NCBI GenBank assembly: GCA_036266975.1
Contig: DATAWZ010000190.1
Location: forward strand, 1-19,385
Source: DATAWZ01 sp036266975
GTDB lineage: Bacteria > Actinomycetota > Thermoleophilia > Solirubrobacterales > Solirubrobacteraceae
Direction: 5' to 3'
DNA: 19,385 nt
Part shown: positions 1-7,406 of the stretch, piece by piece
Layout: each line of letters starts with the position of its first letter
How positions within the stretch are numbered: position 1 is the first letter of the stretch
Made by a program: the position numbers and the translations under genes
Notes under the pieces: generated by a model
The model's input: the letters and a program-made list of their open reading frames with translations, nothing else
What the model was told of the DNA's origin: nothing
The model's database searches: none

Positions 1-45
1 GTCCTCGATCCCGCTGGTGGACGCTGTGATCTCGGCGGTACTCAT
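1..45 (-). CDS. N-terminus of a leftward gene cut by the window edge
   Basis: Reading leftward from an ATG at 45 gives 15 open codons (MSTAEITASTSGIED) before the edge. No Shine-Dalgarno is visible upstream. The composition (Ser/Thr/Glu, no stops) looks like an ordinary actinobacterial N-terminus. It would be divergent from the SpoIIM-like gene. SpoIIM/DUF95 genes in actinobacteria often lie next to an RDD-family membrane protein gene, so that is a guess for this fragment, but nothing in 15 residues proves it. Confidence 0.35.
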   Translation of the reverse strand, partial: MSTAEITASTSGIED

Positions 46-136
46 GCGCGCGCGGTCCGGGAGGTTCGCAGGTCACGCCCCGCCCGGTTGCAACGCGCCG
101 CTCGACTTCCGCGCGCCGGATCCCGATAACCAGAGG

Positions 137-829
137 GTGTCGAGCAGCCACGCCGCGAGCGCCCGCAACCGGGAGATCTTCGATCACCACGTCGGCCACA
201 CGCGCGACGCGCTGCGCGAGTGGCGCGCGGGGCGCTTTCGCGTGGTGCTGCCGTGGCTGTCGCTCTCGCTGATCGTCGCGGTGGCGATCCTCGCCCTCGT
301 GCTCGCCTTCTCGGTCGACGTCCGGCCCGACTACGCCGGCGGCGGGGTGCCCCGGGTCGGGGACCTCGCCGACGCCCTGCGCACGTGGGCGAGCAACCTG
401 TGCGTGCTGCTGCTGCACCTGCTCATCGGGGTGGCGACGTTCGCCTGCCTGCGCACGCTGCCGATGCAGGCCGAGCACCGCTTCGGCTGGGACCGCTTCA
501 TCCACCGCCAGCTCGCCCGCCCGACGCTGGTCGGGGTCGCGGGCGCCGCCGCGTACTCGATGTACCACCTCTCGCACACGATCGGGGCGCGGCTGGCGGC
601 CGTCTCGCGCGAGCTGCACCGCTCCCCGGGAAGCGTTCTGGCCGCGCTGCTCCCGCACGCGATCCCCGAGCTGACCGCGGTGTTCCTGCCGCTCGGCGCG
701 ACGATCATCGTCGCCCGGCGCAACCCGGACCGGCTGATCGCGGCGCTGGCGGTGTGCGCCCTGGTCGGCGCCGTTCTGCTCGCCGGCGCCGCCGCGTGCG
801 AGACCTGGCTCTCACCGCGACTGCTCTAG
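137..829 (+). CDS. SpoIIM/DUF95-like integral membrane protein
   Basis: A multi-pass membrane protein of about 230 residues. Strong hydrophobic segments follow the start (near residues 37-60 from the GTG at 137), then around 88-106, and a final pair near 181-218. The C-terminal half carries the pattern I associate with the stage II sporulation protein M / DUF95 family: a HAIPELTAVFLPLG stretch (compare HG-x-x-EL), and a last helix ending in ACETWLSPRLL (compare A-x-x-E-x-x-x-SP). In non-sporulating actinobacteria such proteins have no established role. The start is uncertain: the frame is open back to a GTG at 17, but the first 40 residues look non-conserved and Arg/Pro-rich, so the GTG at 137, preceded by AGAGG, is preferred. 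It stops at TAG 827-829, directly before the PII-Amt relic. Confidence 0.6.
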   Translation: MSSSHAASARNREIFDHHVGHTRDALREWRAGRFRVVLPWLSLSLIVAVAILALVLAFSVDVRPDYAGGGVPRVGDLADALRTWASNLCVLLLHLLIGVATFACLRTLPMQAEHRFGWDRFIHRQLARPTLVGVAGAAAYSMYHLSHTIGARLAAVSRELHRSPGSVLAALLPHAIPELTAVFLPLGATIIVARRNPDRLIAALAVCALVGAVLLAGAAACETWLSPRLL

Positions 830-845
830 GGCGCTGTGCGGCGGG

Positions 846-923
846 GCGCGCACGGGCAGGATCTTCGTCGTCCCGCTCGAGCAGGCGGTGCGCATTCGCA
901 CCGGCGAGACCGACGAGGGCGAC
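846..923 (+). pseudogene. glnK: C-terminal relic of a PII signal protein (GlnB/GlnK)
   Basis: The frame reads ARTGRIFVVPLEQAVRIRTGE followed by TDEGD. This closely matches the C-terminal end of PII proteins, where AARTG-x-IGDGKIFV is followed by an acidic/hydrophobic strand and the almost invariant RIRTGE. The short IGDGK-like stretch between RTG and IFV is missing, and nothing upstream encodes the T-loop or core; that space belongs to the SpoIIM-like gene. The same frame runs without a stop into an ammonium-channel relic. Because glnK and amtB are usually adjacent in that order, this is best read as the remnant of a glnK-amt pair. No start codon is apparent. Confidence 0.75.
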
Positions 924-1589
924 TCACCGCGCGCCGCGCTCGCGGTGGCCACCGTGGCCTGGGGGCTCGTCGGCTACTCGCTGGCCTTTTCGCACGGCGG
1001 CGGCTTCGGCCTGGCCGCCCTGCGCGGCGTCGGCTTCGCCCCGCGCGCGGGGACGACGATCCCGCACCTGGTCTTCTTCGCCTCCGAGACGACGTTCTGC
1101 ATCATCACCGCCGCGCTGGTCTCCGGCGCGGTCGTCGAGCGCATGCGCTTCGCGCACTGGTCGTTCGGCGGCGGCTGGCTGCAGGCCCACGGCACGCTCG
1201 ACTTCGCCGGCGGCGTCCCGCTCGAGACGGACTCGGGCCGCTCGGCGCTCGCCGTTCGCGCCGGCAAGGACTACGGTCGCCAGGCGCTGCTGCCCCACAA
1301 CGCGATCTACGTGCTGCTCGGGGCCGGGCTGCTGTGGTTCGGCTGGTTCGGCTTCAACGGCGGCAGCGGCTTCGGGATCAACCACCAGGGCGAGCTCGCG
1401 TTCACCAACACGCTGCTCACCCCGGCGTGCACGCTGGTGGTGTGGTTCACGCTCGACCTGTTGCGCGGCCGGCGGGTGACGGCGATCGGCATGGACGTCC
1501 TCCAGCCCGGCGAGGAGGCCTACGCCTCCGGCGGGGGCGCGATCCTCGTCACGACCGAGGCCGCGACCCCGCGCTTGTTAGGCCACTGA
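924..1589 (+). pseudogene. amt: Decayed ammonium channel (Amt) with in-frame deletions
   Basis: Several Amt/MEP/Rh signatures appear in order: WGLVGYSLAFS, an IITAALVSGAVVERMRF stretch, GGGWLQAHGTLDFAGG, LLWFGWFGFNGGS, and the C-terminal GEEAYA tail. A typical Amt has about 400 residues and 11 helices; about 220 remain here. The first helices are gone. About 20 residues that normally sit between ERMRF and HW-x-x-GGGWL are missing (near 1152). The helices after the FGWFGFNGGS block are gone, with a junction near 1491 joining mid-protein directly to the cytoplasmic tail. The pore-lining twin histidines are absent: the usual AGGTVVHI reads AGGVPLET, and the second His lies in the lost part. It cannot be a working channel. 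It is fused in frame to the PII relic upstream; a GTG at 888 could start translation but lies inside the PII remnant. Confidence 0.8.
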
Positions 1590-1681
1590 CGTGGGAGGCT
1601 CGTCCCGCAACGGGGCGTGCAGCCCCGATCCGAGGCGCCCTATACGATCTCGCCGACCCAGGGCCGGGTGAATTGTCGCGT

Positions 1682-1700
1682 CCCGCGCTGCCTGCGCGGG
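1682..1700 (+). other. GC-rich hairpin ahead of the secreted-protein gene
   Basis: A perfect 7-bp inverted repeat, CCCGCGC-TGCCT-GCGCGGG, lies about 40 bases before the GTG at 1741. There is no T-tract, so it is a poor terminator for the Amt relic. It may simply reflect base composition or be part of the 5' leader. A weak TATACGAT at 1641-1648 could be a -10 element, but no convincing -35 was seen. Confidence 0.3.
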
Positions 1701-1730
1701 CTGGACGAGGAAGTCCTGCGCTTCTCCGCT

Positions 1731-1735
1731 GGAGG
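1731..1735 (+). promoter_or_regulatory. Shine-Dalgarno GGAGG for the gene at 1741
   Basis: GGAGG is followed by a 5-base spacer (TATTG) and GTG at 1741. The TTG at 1738 is also in frame but would leave only a 2-base spacer, so the GTG is the better start. It is the clearest ribosome binding site in the window, where most genes depend on stop/start overlaps. Confidence 0.7.
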
Positions 1736-1740
1736 TATTG

Positions 1741-3096
1741 GTGCCGCACTTCCGTTCGCTGTCCCGGATCGTGGTCTCCTCGCTGCTCCTCTTGGGGCTG
1801 ACGGCGGGGTCGGTGGCCGACGCCCAGTCCTCTACGTCCTCGCCGACGCCGTCGCTCACGCCCGGCGTCTACACCGTCTACAGCTGCCTGGGCTCGGGCA
1901 GCGTCCCCAACGCGGCCGCGGGCTGGGTGGACGCCGCCGGCGGCGGCGCCACCGCGGCCAACGACTGCCTCTCCGGCGGCGGCTTGGAGGCGAACCTCAC
2001 CGGGCCCACGCCCGCGGCCGCCTCGGCGGCGTCGTGGACGTTCACCGCGCCGGCCGGGACCTCGATCGTCGACGTCGCCGCCCAGCGGCAGACCTCCGGC
2101 GTGGTCGCCGGGCAGGACGCCGAGCAGCACGGCGCGCCGACCTACAACCTGTACCTGGACAACACCGCGCTGGACAGCTGCGATGAGTCCAACACCTCGC
2201 AGTGCCAGGCCAACCTGACCGCGCCGATCTCCCGCCAGGGGCTCGCCGGCCAGGCGCTCTCCTTCCAGGTCCAGTGCGGCTCCTCGACGATCGGCCCGCC
2301 GTGCCAGAACGCGATCGGCGCCGACTTCACCCAGGTGGCGATCGGCCTGCGCGACCCGACCCCGCCGGCGGTCAGCGCGGTCCACGTCAGCGACAACGGC
2401 CAGCTCAGCGGCACGCTGCGGCTCACCTACAACGCCACCGATGTCGGCAGCGGCGTCTACCGCACGATCGTCAAGGCCGACGGCACGATCGTCGGCACCA
2501 CGTTGATCTCGCCCGGGACGAGCTGCACGCCGGCGAACCCGTCCGACGGCAACGCGTTCGAGTTCACCGTCCCGGTCCCGTGCCCGCTGTCGGTCAACGG
2601 CGTCGCGGTGAGCGTGCCGGTCAGCGGCCTGCCGCCCGGCCCGCACTCCCTGGAGATCGACGTGCAGGACGCGGCTGGCAACACGACCACGGTCTACGGG
2701 CCGGTGCCCTTCCCGGCGCTCAACCCGGCCACGACCGGCGTCTCACCGGCGGCGGTCACCTCGATCGAGCACGGCAGGCTCAAGGTCTGGTTCGTGGCCA
2801 ACCACCGCCGGCGCTTCGCGCACCTGTACGGCACCCGGGTGGTCACGCGCGGCGTGCTCACCAACCCTGAGGGTCAGGGGATCGTCGGCGCCAAGATCAC
2901 GATCTACCACATCATCGACCACGGCAAGGTGCGCCTGCTCAAGACGGGCCTGAAGACGCGCGCCGGGGGCAGGATCACGCTGATCCTGCCGCTGAACCTC
3001 ACCACGCGCAACATCGAGTACGAGTACCAGGCGCTGATCCCCGGGCCGATCACGGCCCGCCAGACGCTGCACCTGACCGTCAACCACCGCCGCTAG
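1741..3096 (+). CDS. Secreted Ig-like repeat protein
   Basis: A 451-residue protein with a classical Sec signal peptide: basic N-region (PHFRSLSR), hydrophobic core (IVVSSLLLLGLTAG) and a likely cleavage after SVADA, followed by a Ser/Thr/Pro-rich linker. The mature part is cysteine-containing and beta-rich. Around the middle, DPTPPAVSAVHVSDNG and later a PPGPHSLEIDVQDAAGNTTT stretch look like Ig-like/fibronectin-like extracellular domains. The last about 100 residues (GVLTNPEGQGIVGAKITIY) resemble the transthyretin-like domain common at the ends of thermoleophilian secreted proteins. There is no C-terminal anchor or LPxTG. It is likely a surface or matrix protein with no recognisable enzyme motif. 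It ends tail-to-tail with the next leftward gene with three bases between the stops. Exact function is unknown. Confidence 0.7.
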   Translation: MPHFRSLSRIVVSSLLLLGLTAGSVADAQSSTSSPTPSLTPGVYTVYSCLGSGSVPNAAAGWVDAAGGGATAANDCLSGGGLEANLTGPTPAAASAASWTFTAPAGTSIVDVAAQRQTSGVVAGQDAEQHGAPTYNLYLDNTALDSCDESNTSQCQANLTAPISRQGLAGQALSFQVQCGSSTIGPPCQNAIGADFTQVAIGLRDPTPPAVSAVHVSDNGQLSGTLRLTYNATDVGSGVYRTIVKADGTIVGTTLISPGTSCTPANPSDGNAFEFTVPVPCPLSVNGVAVSVPVSGLPPGPHSLEIDVQDAAGNTTTVYGPVPFPALNPATTGVSPAAVTSIEHGRLKVWFVANHRRRFAHLYGTRVVTRGVLTNPEGQGIVGAKITIYHIIDHGKVRLLKTGLKTRAGGRITLILPLNLTTRNIEYEYQALIPGPITARQTLHLTVNHRR

Positions 3097-3099
3097 CGG

Positions 3100-4077
3100 C
3101 TACGCCTCGCGCGGGAGCCGGCGGCGCGCGCGCCGGTTCCAGCTGCGGGCGTCGCCGCGCTGGTGCATCGCGCTCGCGTACACATCCCACGTCGCGTGGG
3201 CCGCGTCGGTCCAGCTCCACGGCGGCGGCGCCGGCGCCGGGCGGTGCGCCCGATGGGCGGCGGCCATCAGGGTCTCCATATCGCCGCAGGGCACGAGCGT
3301 GGCGCGGTCGCCGAGCACCTCGCGCAGCGCGGGAACCTCGCAGGCGACGACCGGGGTCCCGCACGCGAGCGCTTCGACCGTGGGCAGCCCGAAGCCCTCG
3401 TCGTCGGAGGGGAACACGAGCGCGTGCGCGGCGGTGTAGATCGCCGCGAGGTCGTCGTCGGGGACACGGCCGGTGAGTTGCACGCCCGGCAGCTCGTGCG
3501 CCCACGGGCGGGTCGCGCCGACGAGCACGAGCGGCAGCTCGCGCGGCGCCGCCGCGAGCTGGGTGACGTGCTTGCGCGGATCGGGGTGCTCGAGGCCCCC
3601 CACCCAGACCAGGTAGTGCTCGGGAAGCGAATAGCGCTCGCGCACGTCGGCGACCTCCTCGGCGCTGCGCGGGTACATGCTCCTCGCCGCCGCCTCGGCG
3701 ATGACCACGACGCGGTCGCGTCGGAGATCGAGCCGTTCGACCGCGTCCTCGGCGACGGTCTGGGTCGGCACGATGATGCGCACCGCGCGCTGCACGGCCA
3801 GGTAGCGCATGCGCATGCGCGCTCCGGTGCGCAGGTACTCGCTGCGGCGCTTGAGCGGGACGACGTCGTGCAGCGTGACGACCATGGGGCACGGGCTGCG
3901 CAGCAGCGCCCCGTCGATCCACGGCGAGTGGTAGACGTCGGCGCGCCGCGGACGGTGCGTCTCGGTGAGCTCGTCGCCCTCCGGCGTCGTCTCGCGCAAC
4001 GCCTCCAGCAGGCAGCGCGAGTAGCGGCCGATGCCGCGCGGGTCGCTCGCGGGACGACTGTCGAAGGAGACCCTCAT
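3100..4077 (-). CDS. GT4-family glycosyltransferase
   Basis: A 325-residue GT-B fold retaining glycosyltransferase, short for GT4 (often 350-400). The N-terminal domain starts MRVSFDSRP and has a glycine-rich GIGRYS loop and a TLHDVVPL strand typical of acceptor domains. The C-terminal nucleotide-sugar domain has VWVGGLEHPDPRKH near 157-170, LTGRVPDDDLAAIY near 201-214, and the E-x7-E motif EGFGLPTVE at 227-235, whose glutamates contact the donor. It would transfer a sugar from an NDP-sugar at the cytoplasmic membrane face during polysaccharide repeat-unit assembly; donor and acceptor cannot be read from sequence. Its ATG overlaps the stop of the upstream glycosyltransferase as ATGA, so the two are translationally coupled. 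The C-terminus is Arg-rich. Confidence 0.88.
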   Translation of the reverse strand: MRVSFDSRPASDPRGIGRYSRCLLEALRETTPEGDELTETHRPRRADVYHSPWIDGALLRSPCPMVVTLHDVVPLKRRSEYLRTGARMRMRYLAVQRAVRIIVPTQTVAEDAVERLDLRRDRVVVIAEAAARSMYPRSAEEVADVRERYSLPEHYLVWVGGLEHPDPRKHVTQLAAAPRELPLVLVGATRPWAHELPGVQLTGRVPDDDLAAIYTAAHALVFPSDDEGFGLPTVEALACGTPVVACEVPALREVLGDRATLVPCGDMETLMAAAHRAHRPAPAPPPWSWTDAAHATWDVYASAMHQRGDARSWNRRARRRLPREA

Positions 4078-5093
4078 CGGGTCAGCAGCGCCTCGACCCG
4101 GTCAGCGTAGGTCTCGGTGTGAAAGCGCGCCGCGGCCTTCCGCGCGCCCTGCGAGAGCTCCTCGTGGCGACCGAGGACGTCGACGATCGCCGCCGCCAGC
4201 GCGGCCGGATCGCCAGGCTCCACGAGCACGCCGCCGACGCCGTCCTGCACGACCTCGGGCAGCCCGTCGACCGGCGCGGCGACGACCGGGGTCCCGACCG
4301 CCATCGCCTCCGAGAGCACGGTGCCGAACGGCTCGCGGCGAGCGGGCAGCACGAGCACGTCGAGGTGACGCATGAGCGCGTCCGCTCGCTCCACCCACCC
4401 ATAGTGCTCAACCGCCTCTGCCGAGCGCACCTGCGCAACATATTCGGGATCGGAGCCGTAGGGGTCCTCGCCGACGATGATGATGCGCGCGTCGGGGATC
4501 CGCTCGCGGATCAGCGGCGCCGCCAGCACGAGATCGAGCGGCCCCTTGCGCGGCTCGATCCGCCCGACGAAGCCGATCCGCGGGCCGCCTTCGGGCGGCC
4601 ACGGCGGCACGGCGGGCGGGGGGTCGGGATCGACCGGCGCGTAGACGACCTCGGCCGCCAGCCCGGGCAGCCGGCCCGCGACCGCCTGCGAGGCGGCGAG
4701 CACCAGATCGGCCCGACGCCACAGCGGCGAGACCCGCTCGACCATGTCGTGGATGTGCAGAACCCGCCGCGCGCCGCCGATCGCGGGCAGCATGCGCCCG
4801 CACACCGCGCCGTTCAGGTAGACGACGTCGCGGGCGGTGGCCAGGTGGCGGGCGCGTGGGTAGGAGGCGAGCGCGCGCGGGCTCGGCCACCGGTGCCCGG
4901 CCAGTGGTCCAACCGGTAGATGCACAACCTCCAGGTCGGCCTCGCGGGCGAGGTCGGCGAGCAGTCCCTCCCCCGGCGTGGTCAGCGTCACCGCCCAGCC
5001 GCGGCGGCGCAGCGACCCCAGCAAGCGCAGCAGCGTGGTCTCCGCGCCGCCCGGATGGGCGACGGCGGCGACGGCGAGCATCCGGCGGGGCAT
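4074..5093 (-). CDS. GT4-family glycosyltransferase
   Basis: A 339-residue GT-B enzyme. Near the N-terminus HPGGAETTLLRLL (residues 13-25) is the GGAE-type motif seen in many GT4 enzymes. A short linker rich in Pro (about 156-169) separates the two Rossmann domains. The donor domain begins IGFVGRIEPRKGPLDLV (173-189), with the Arg and Lys expected to bind the diphosphate, continues with IIIVGED, and carries the E-x7-E motif EPFGTVLSE at 254-262. It is the first gene of a two-gene leftward unit; its TGA overlaps the ATG of the following GT4. Only 73 bases separate its start from the rightward GT4 at 5167. Specificity is unknown. Confidence 0.9.
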   Translation of the reverse strand: MPRRMLAVAAVAHPGGAETTLLRLLGSLRRRGWAVTLTTPGEGLLADLAREADLEVVHLPVGPLAGHRWPSPRALASYPRARHLATARDVVYLNGAVCGRMLPAIGGARRVLHIHDMVERVSPLWRRADLVLAASQAVAGRLPGLAAEVVYAPVDPDPPPAVPPWPPEGGPRIGFVGRIEPRKGPLDLVLAAPLIRERIPDARIIIVGEDPYGSDPEYVAQVRSAEAVEHYGWVERADALMRHLDVLVLPARREPFGTVLSEAMAVGTPVVAAPVDGLPEVVQDGVGGVLVEPGDPAALAAAIVDVLGRHEELSQGARKAAARFHTETYADRVEALLTR

Positions 5094-5166
5094 CCCCTCA
5101 TTGTCACACTGCGCCGGTGAACGACGAGCGCTATCGAGATCTGCCGCCCGAGCGTGCGCGCCCGTG

Positions 5167-6141
5167 ATGCGCGTCCTGCTCGACGCCAGCTACGCCCGAC
5201 GCGGGCCGAGCGGCACCGCGATCTACATCGAGCAGATCGCCGCGGCGCTGCGCGCGCAGGGGGTCGACGTCGTGGAGGCCGTCGACATTGCGCGCCGCGC
5301 GCCGGGCGGCCCGCTGCGCGCGAGCGCCGGCAACGCCGTGCACGACCTGGCCTGGAGCACGGTCGAGCTGGCCCGGCGAGCCCGCGCCGCCGGTGCCGAC
5401 GTCATCCACCACCCGCTCCCCGCGTGGACGGCGGGGGCGCGGCAGGTCGTCTGCGTCCACGACCTGGCGTTCGAGCGCATCCCACTCTTCTTCCCCCCTC
5501 GATATCGCCTGTGGGCCCATCATGCGCACCGGTTCGCCGCCCGCCGCGCCGGCGCGGTGATCTGTGTCTCGCACGCGACCGCGGCCGACGTGCACGAGCG
5601 CTGGGGGGTCCCGCGCGAGCGGATCGTCGTTGCCCATCACGGCCCCGGGCAGGTCGCCGGCGCGCGCAACGTCGCCGCCGAGCACCTGCTCTACATCGGC
5701 GACGAGGAGCCGCGCAAGAACCTCGGCCTGCTGCGCGAGGGCTACCGGCGCTACCGCGAGCGCGCCGCGGCGCCGCTGCCGCTCGTCCTCGCCGGCGCCG
5801 CCGGCGAGCGCGGGGCGGACGTCGTCTCGCTGCTGGAGCGCGCCGCCGCGCTCGTGCATCCCGCCCGGCACGAGGGCTTCGGCCTCACCGCGCTGGAGGC
5901 GATGGCCTGCGGGGTGCCGGTGATCGCCGCGCGCAGCGCCGCCGTGGTCGAGGTCTGCGGCGACGCCGCGCGCTACGTCGATGCCGACGATCCCGAGGGG
6001 CTGTGCGCCGAGCTGCTCGCCCTGGACGATACGCGCCGCGCGGCGATGGCGGCCGCCGGCCTGGAGCGCGCGGCGCGCTACTCGTGGGCCGATTCGGCGC
6101 GGGCCCACATCGAGGCTTATACCCTGGCCGCGGCACCTTGA
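5167..6141 (+). CDS. GT4-family glycosyltransferase with a shortened donor domain
   Basis: A 324-residue GT-B enzyme beginning MRVLLDASYARRGPSGTAIY, with VVCVHDLAFERIP (94-106) in the acceptor domain and LLYIGDEEPRKNLGLL (174-189) opening the donor domain. The E-x7-E motif is EGFGLTALE at 236-244. Odd point: between VLAG (about 207-210) and the helix ERAAALVHPARHEGFGL there are only about 18 residues. The equivalent stretch in the neighbouring GT4 at 3100 has about 32, including the usual V-x-LTGRV-x-D-x-DL strand-helix. That element seems to be missing in frame, which may impair the enzyme. The start is ATG 5167 (GTG 5164 also possible); no clear Shine-Dalgarno is seen. It is coupled to the next gene by a TTGA overlap. 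Confidence 0.85.
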   Translation: MRVLLDASYARRGPSGTAIYIEQIAAALRAQGVDVVEAVDIARRAPGGPLRASAGNAVHDLAWSTVELARRARAAGADVIHHPLPAWTAGARQVVCVHDLAFERIPLFFPPRYRLWAHHAHRFAARRAGAVICVSHATAADVHERWGVPRERIVVAHHGPGQVAGARNVAAEHLLYIGDEEPRKNLGLLREGYRRYRERAAAPLPLVLAGAAGERGADVVSLLERAAALVHPARHEGFGLTALEAMACGVPVIAARSAAVVEVCGDAARYVDADDPEGLCAELLALDDTRRAAMAAAGLERAARYSWADSARAHIEAYTLAAAP

Positions 6142-7406
6142 CGGAACCAGCGCCCTCGATATTCGCCGCCGACGCCGTTCCGGCGGCGGGAGCCGACCAG
6201 CGCCCGCTGCGGATCGCGATCCTCGGCACGCGCGGCATCCCCGCCTCCTACTCGGGCTTCGAGACCGCGGCCGAGCAGCTCGCCAGCCGCCTGTCCGAGC
6301 GCGGGCACGAGGTCGTGGTCTACTGCCGCCCGCACGTCGTCGACCGCCGGCTGCGAACCTGGCGCGGCGCGCGCCTGGTCCACCTGCCGACGGTGCGCAA
6401 CAAGTACCTGGACACGTTCGCGCACACGCTGCTGTCGGCGCTGCACTGCGCGCACCGGCTGCATCCCGACGTCGCGCTGTTCTTCATCGCCGGCAACAGC
6501 CCGCTGTGCCTGATCACCCGCCGCGCGGGCATCCCCACCGTGATCAACGTCGACGGGCTGGACTCCGACCGGCGCAAGTGGCCGCGGCCGGCGAAGGCCT
6601 ATCTGCGCTTCGCCGAGCGCGGCGCTCCGCGCTGGGCCGACGAGGCGCTCACCGATTCCTATGCGGTGGCCGAGATCTTCGAGCGCCGCTACGGGCGGCG
6701 CATCGGCGTGGTGCCGTACGGCGTGGAGGACCCGCAGCACCGCGGCACGCGCACCCTGGAGGCGCTGGGGATCGAGCCGCGCCGCTACATCCTGTTCGTC
6801 GGGCGCCTGGAGCCCGAGAACAACCCGCACATGCTCGTCGAGGCGTTCGCCCGCGTGTCGACCGCGCGGGCCCGGGGCATGAAGCTCGTCGTCGTCGGCG
6901 GCGCCCCGTACGCGGACGAGTACATCCGCCAGGTGCGCCGCAAGGGCGACCCTCGGGTGATCTTCCCCGGCTACGTGTTCGGGCGCGGCTACTGGGAGCT
7001 CCAGCGCCACGCCTACCTGTTCTGCGCGCCGACCGAGGTCGGCGGCACGCACCCGGTGATCCTCGAGGCGATGGCCGCCGGCAACTGCGTGCTCGTCAAC
7101 GACCACGCGCCCAACGTGGAGACGGTCGGCGACGCCGGCCTGACCTTCTCCGGCCGCCACGGCGTCCCGGCGCTCGCCGCGGCCCTCGAGCGCTGCCTGG
7201 ACGACCCCGACCTCGTCGCGCGCTACCGCGAGCGCGCGCTGCTGCGCGCCCAGGAGTACTCCTGGGGGGCGGTCGCCGACCAGTACGAGGCGCTGCTGCG
7301 CCACGTGTGCGCGCTGCGCAGCCACGGGCCGCTGCCGCAGGATCTCGTCGACCACGCCGGCTGGCGCGGGACGGCGGCGCCCAGCGGGCGCTTCAGCCGA
7401 CCGTGA
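6138..7406 (+). CDS. DUF1972/GT4 glycosyltransferase, rhamnosyltransferase-like
   Basis: A 422-residue GT-B enzyme. After a roughly 24-residue N-terminal extension comes LRIAILGTRGIPASYSGFET (24-43), the hallmark of the DUF1972/GT4 group that includes putative rhamnosyltransferases. The donor domain opens with YILFVGRLEPENNPHML (217-233), with VVVGGAPY near 251-258 and a region PTEVGGTHPVILEAMAAG (298-315) in place of the usual E-x7-E spacing. The only start in frame before the conserved region is TTG at 6138, whose last two bases form the TGA of the upstream gene, so translation is probably coupled. It is convergent with the glycosidase-like gene, overlapping it by 14 bases at 7393-7406. Rhamnose as donor is family-level inference only. 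Confidence 0.88.
   Translation: MTEPAPSIFAADAVPAAGADQRPLRIAILGTRGIPASYSGFETAAEQLASRLSERGHEVVVYCRPHVVDRRLRTWRGARLVHLPTVRNKYLDTFAHTLLSALHCAHRLHPDVALFFIAGNSPLCLITRRAGIPTVINVDGLDSDRRKWPRPAKAYLRFAERGAPRWADEALTDSYAVAEIFERRYGRRIGVVPYGVEDPQHRGTRTLEALGIEPRRYILFVGRLEPENNPHMLVEAFARVSTARARGMKLVVVGGAPYADEYIRQVRRKGDPRVIFPGYVFGRGYWELQRHAYLFCAPTEVGGTHPVILEAMAAGNCVLVNDHAPNVETVGDAGLTFSGRHGVPALAAALERCLDDPDLVARYRERALLRAQEYSWGAVADQYEALLRHVCALRSHGPLPQDLVDHAGWRGTAAPSGRFSRP

Noticed and set aside
888..1589. A complete, functional ammonium transporter
   Set aside because: About half the family length, several helices missing and both pore histidines absent.
5094..5166. Promoter TTGTCA at 5101 in the divergent gap between GT4 genes
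   Set aside because: No -10 at acceptable spacing in either direction; too weak to annotate.
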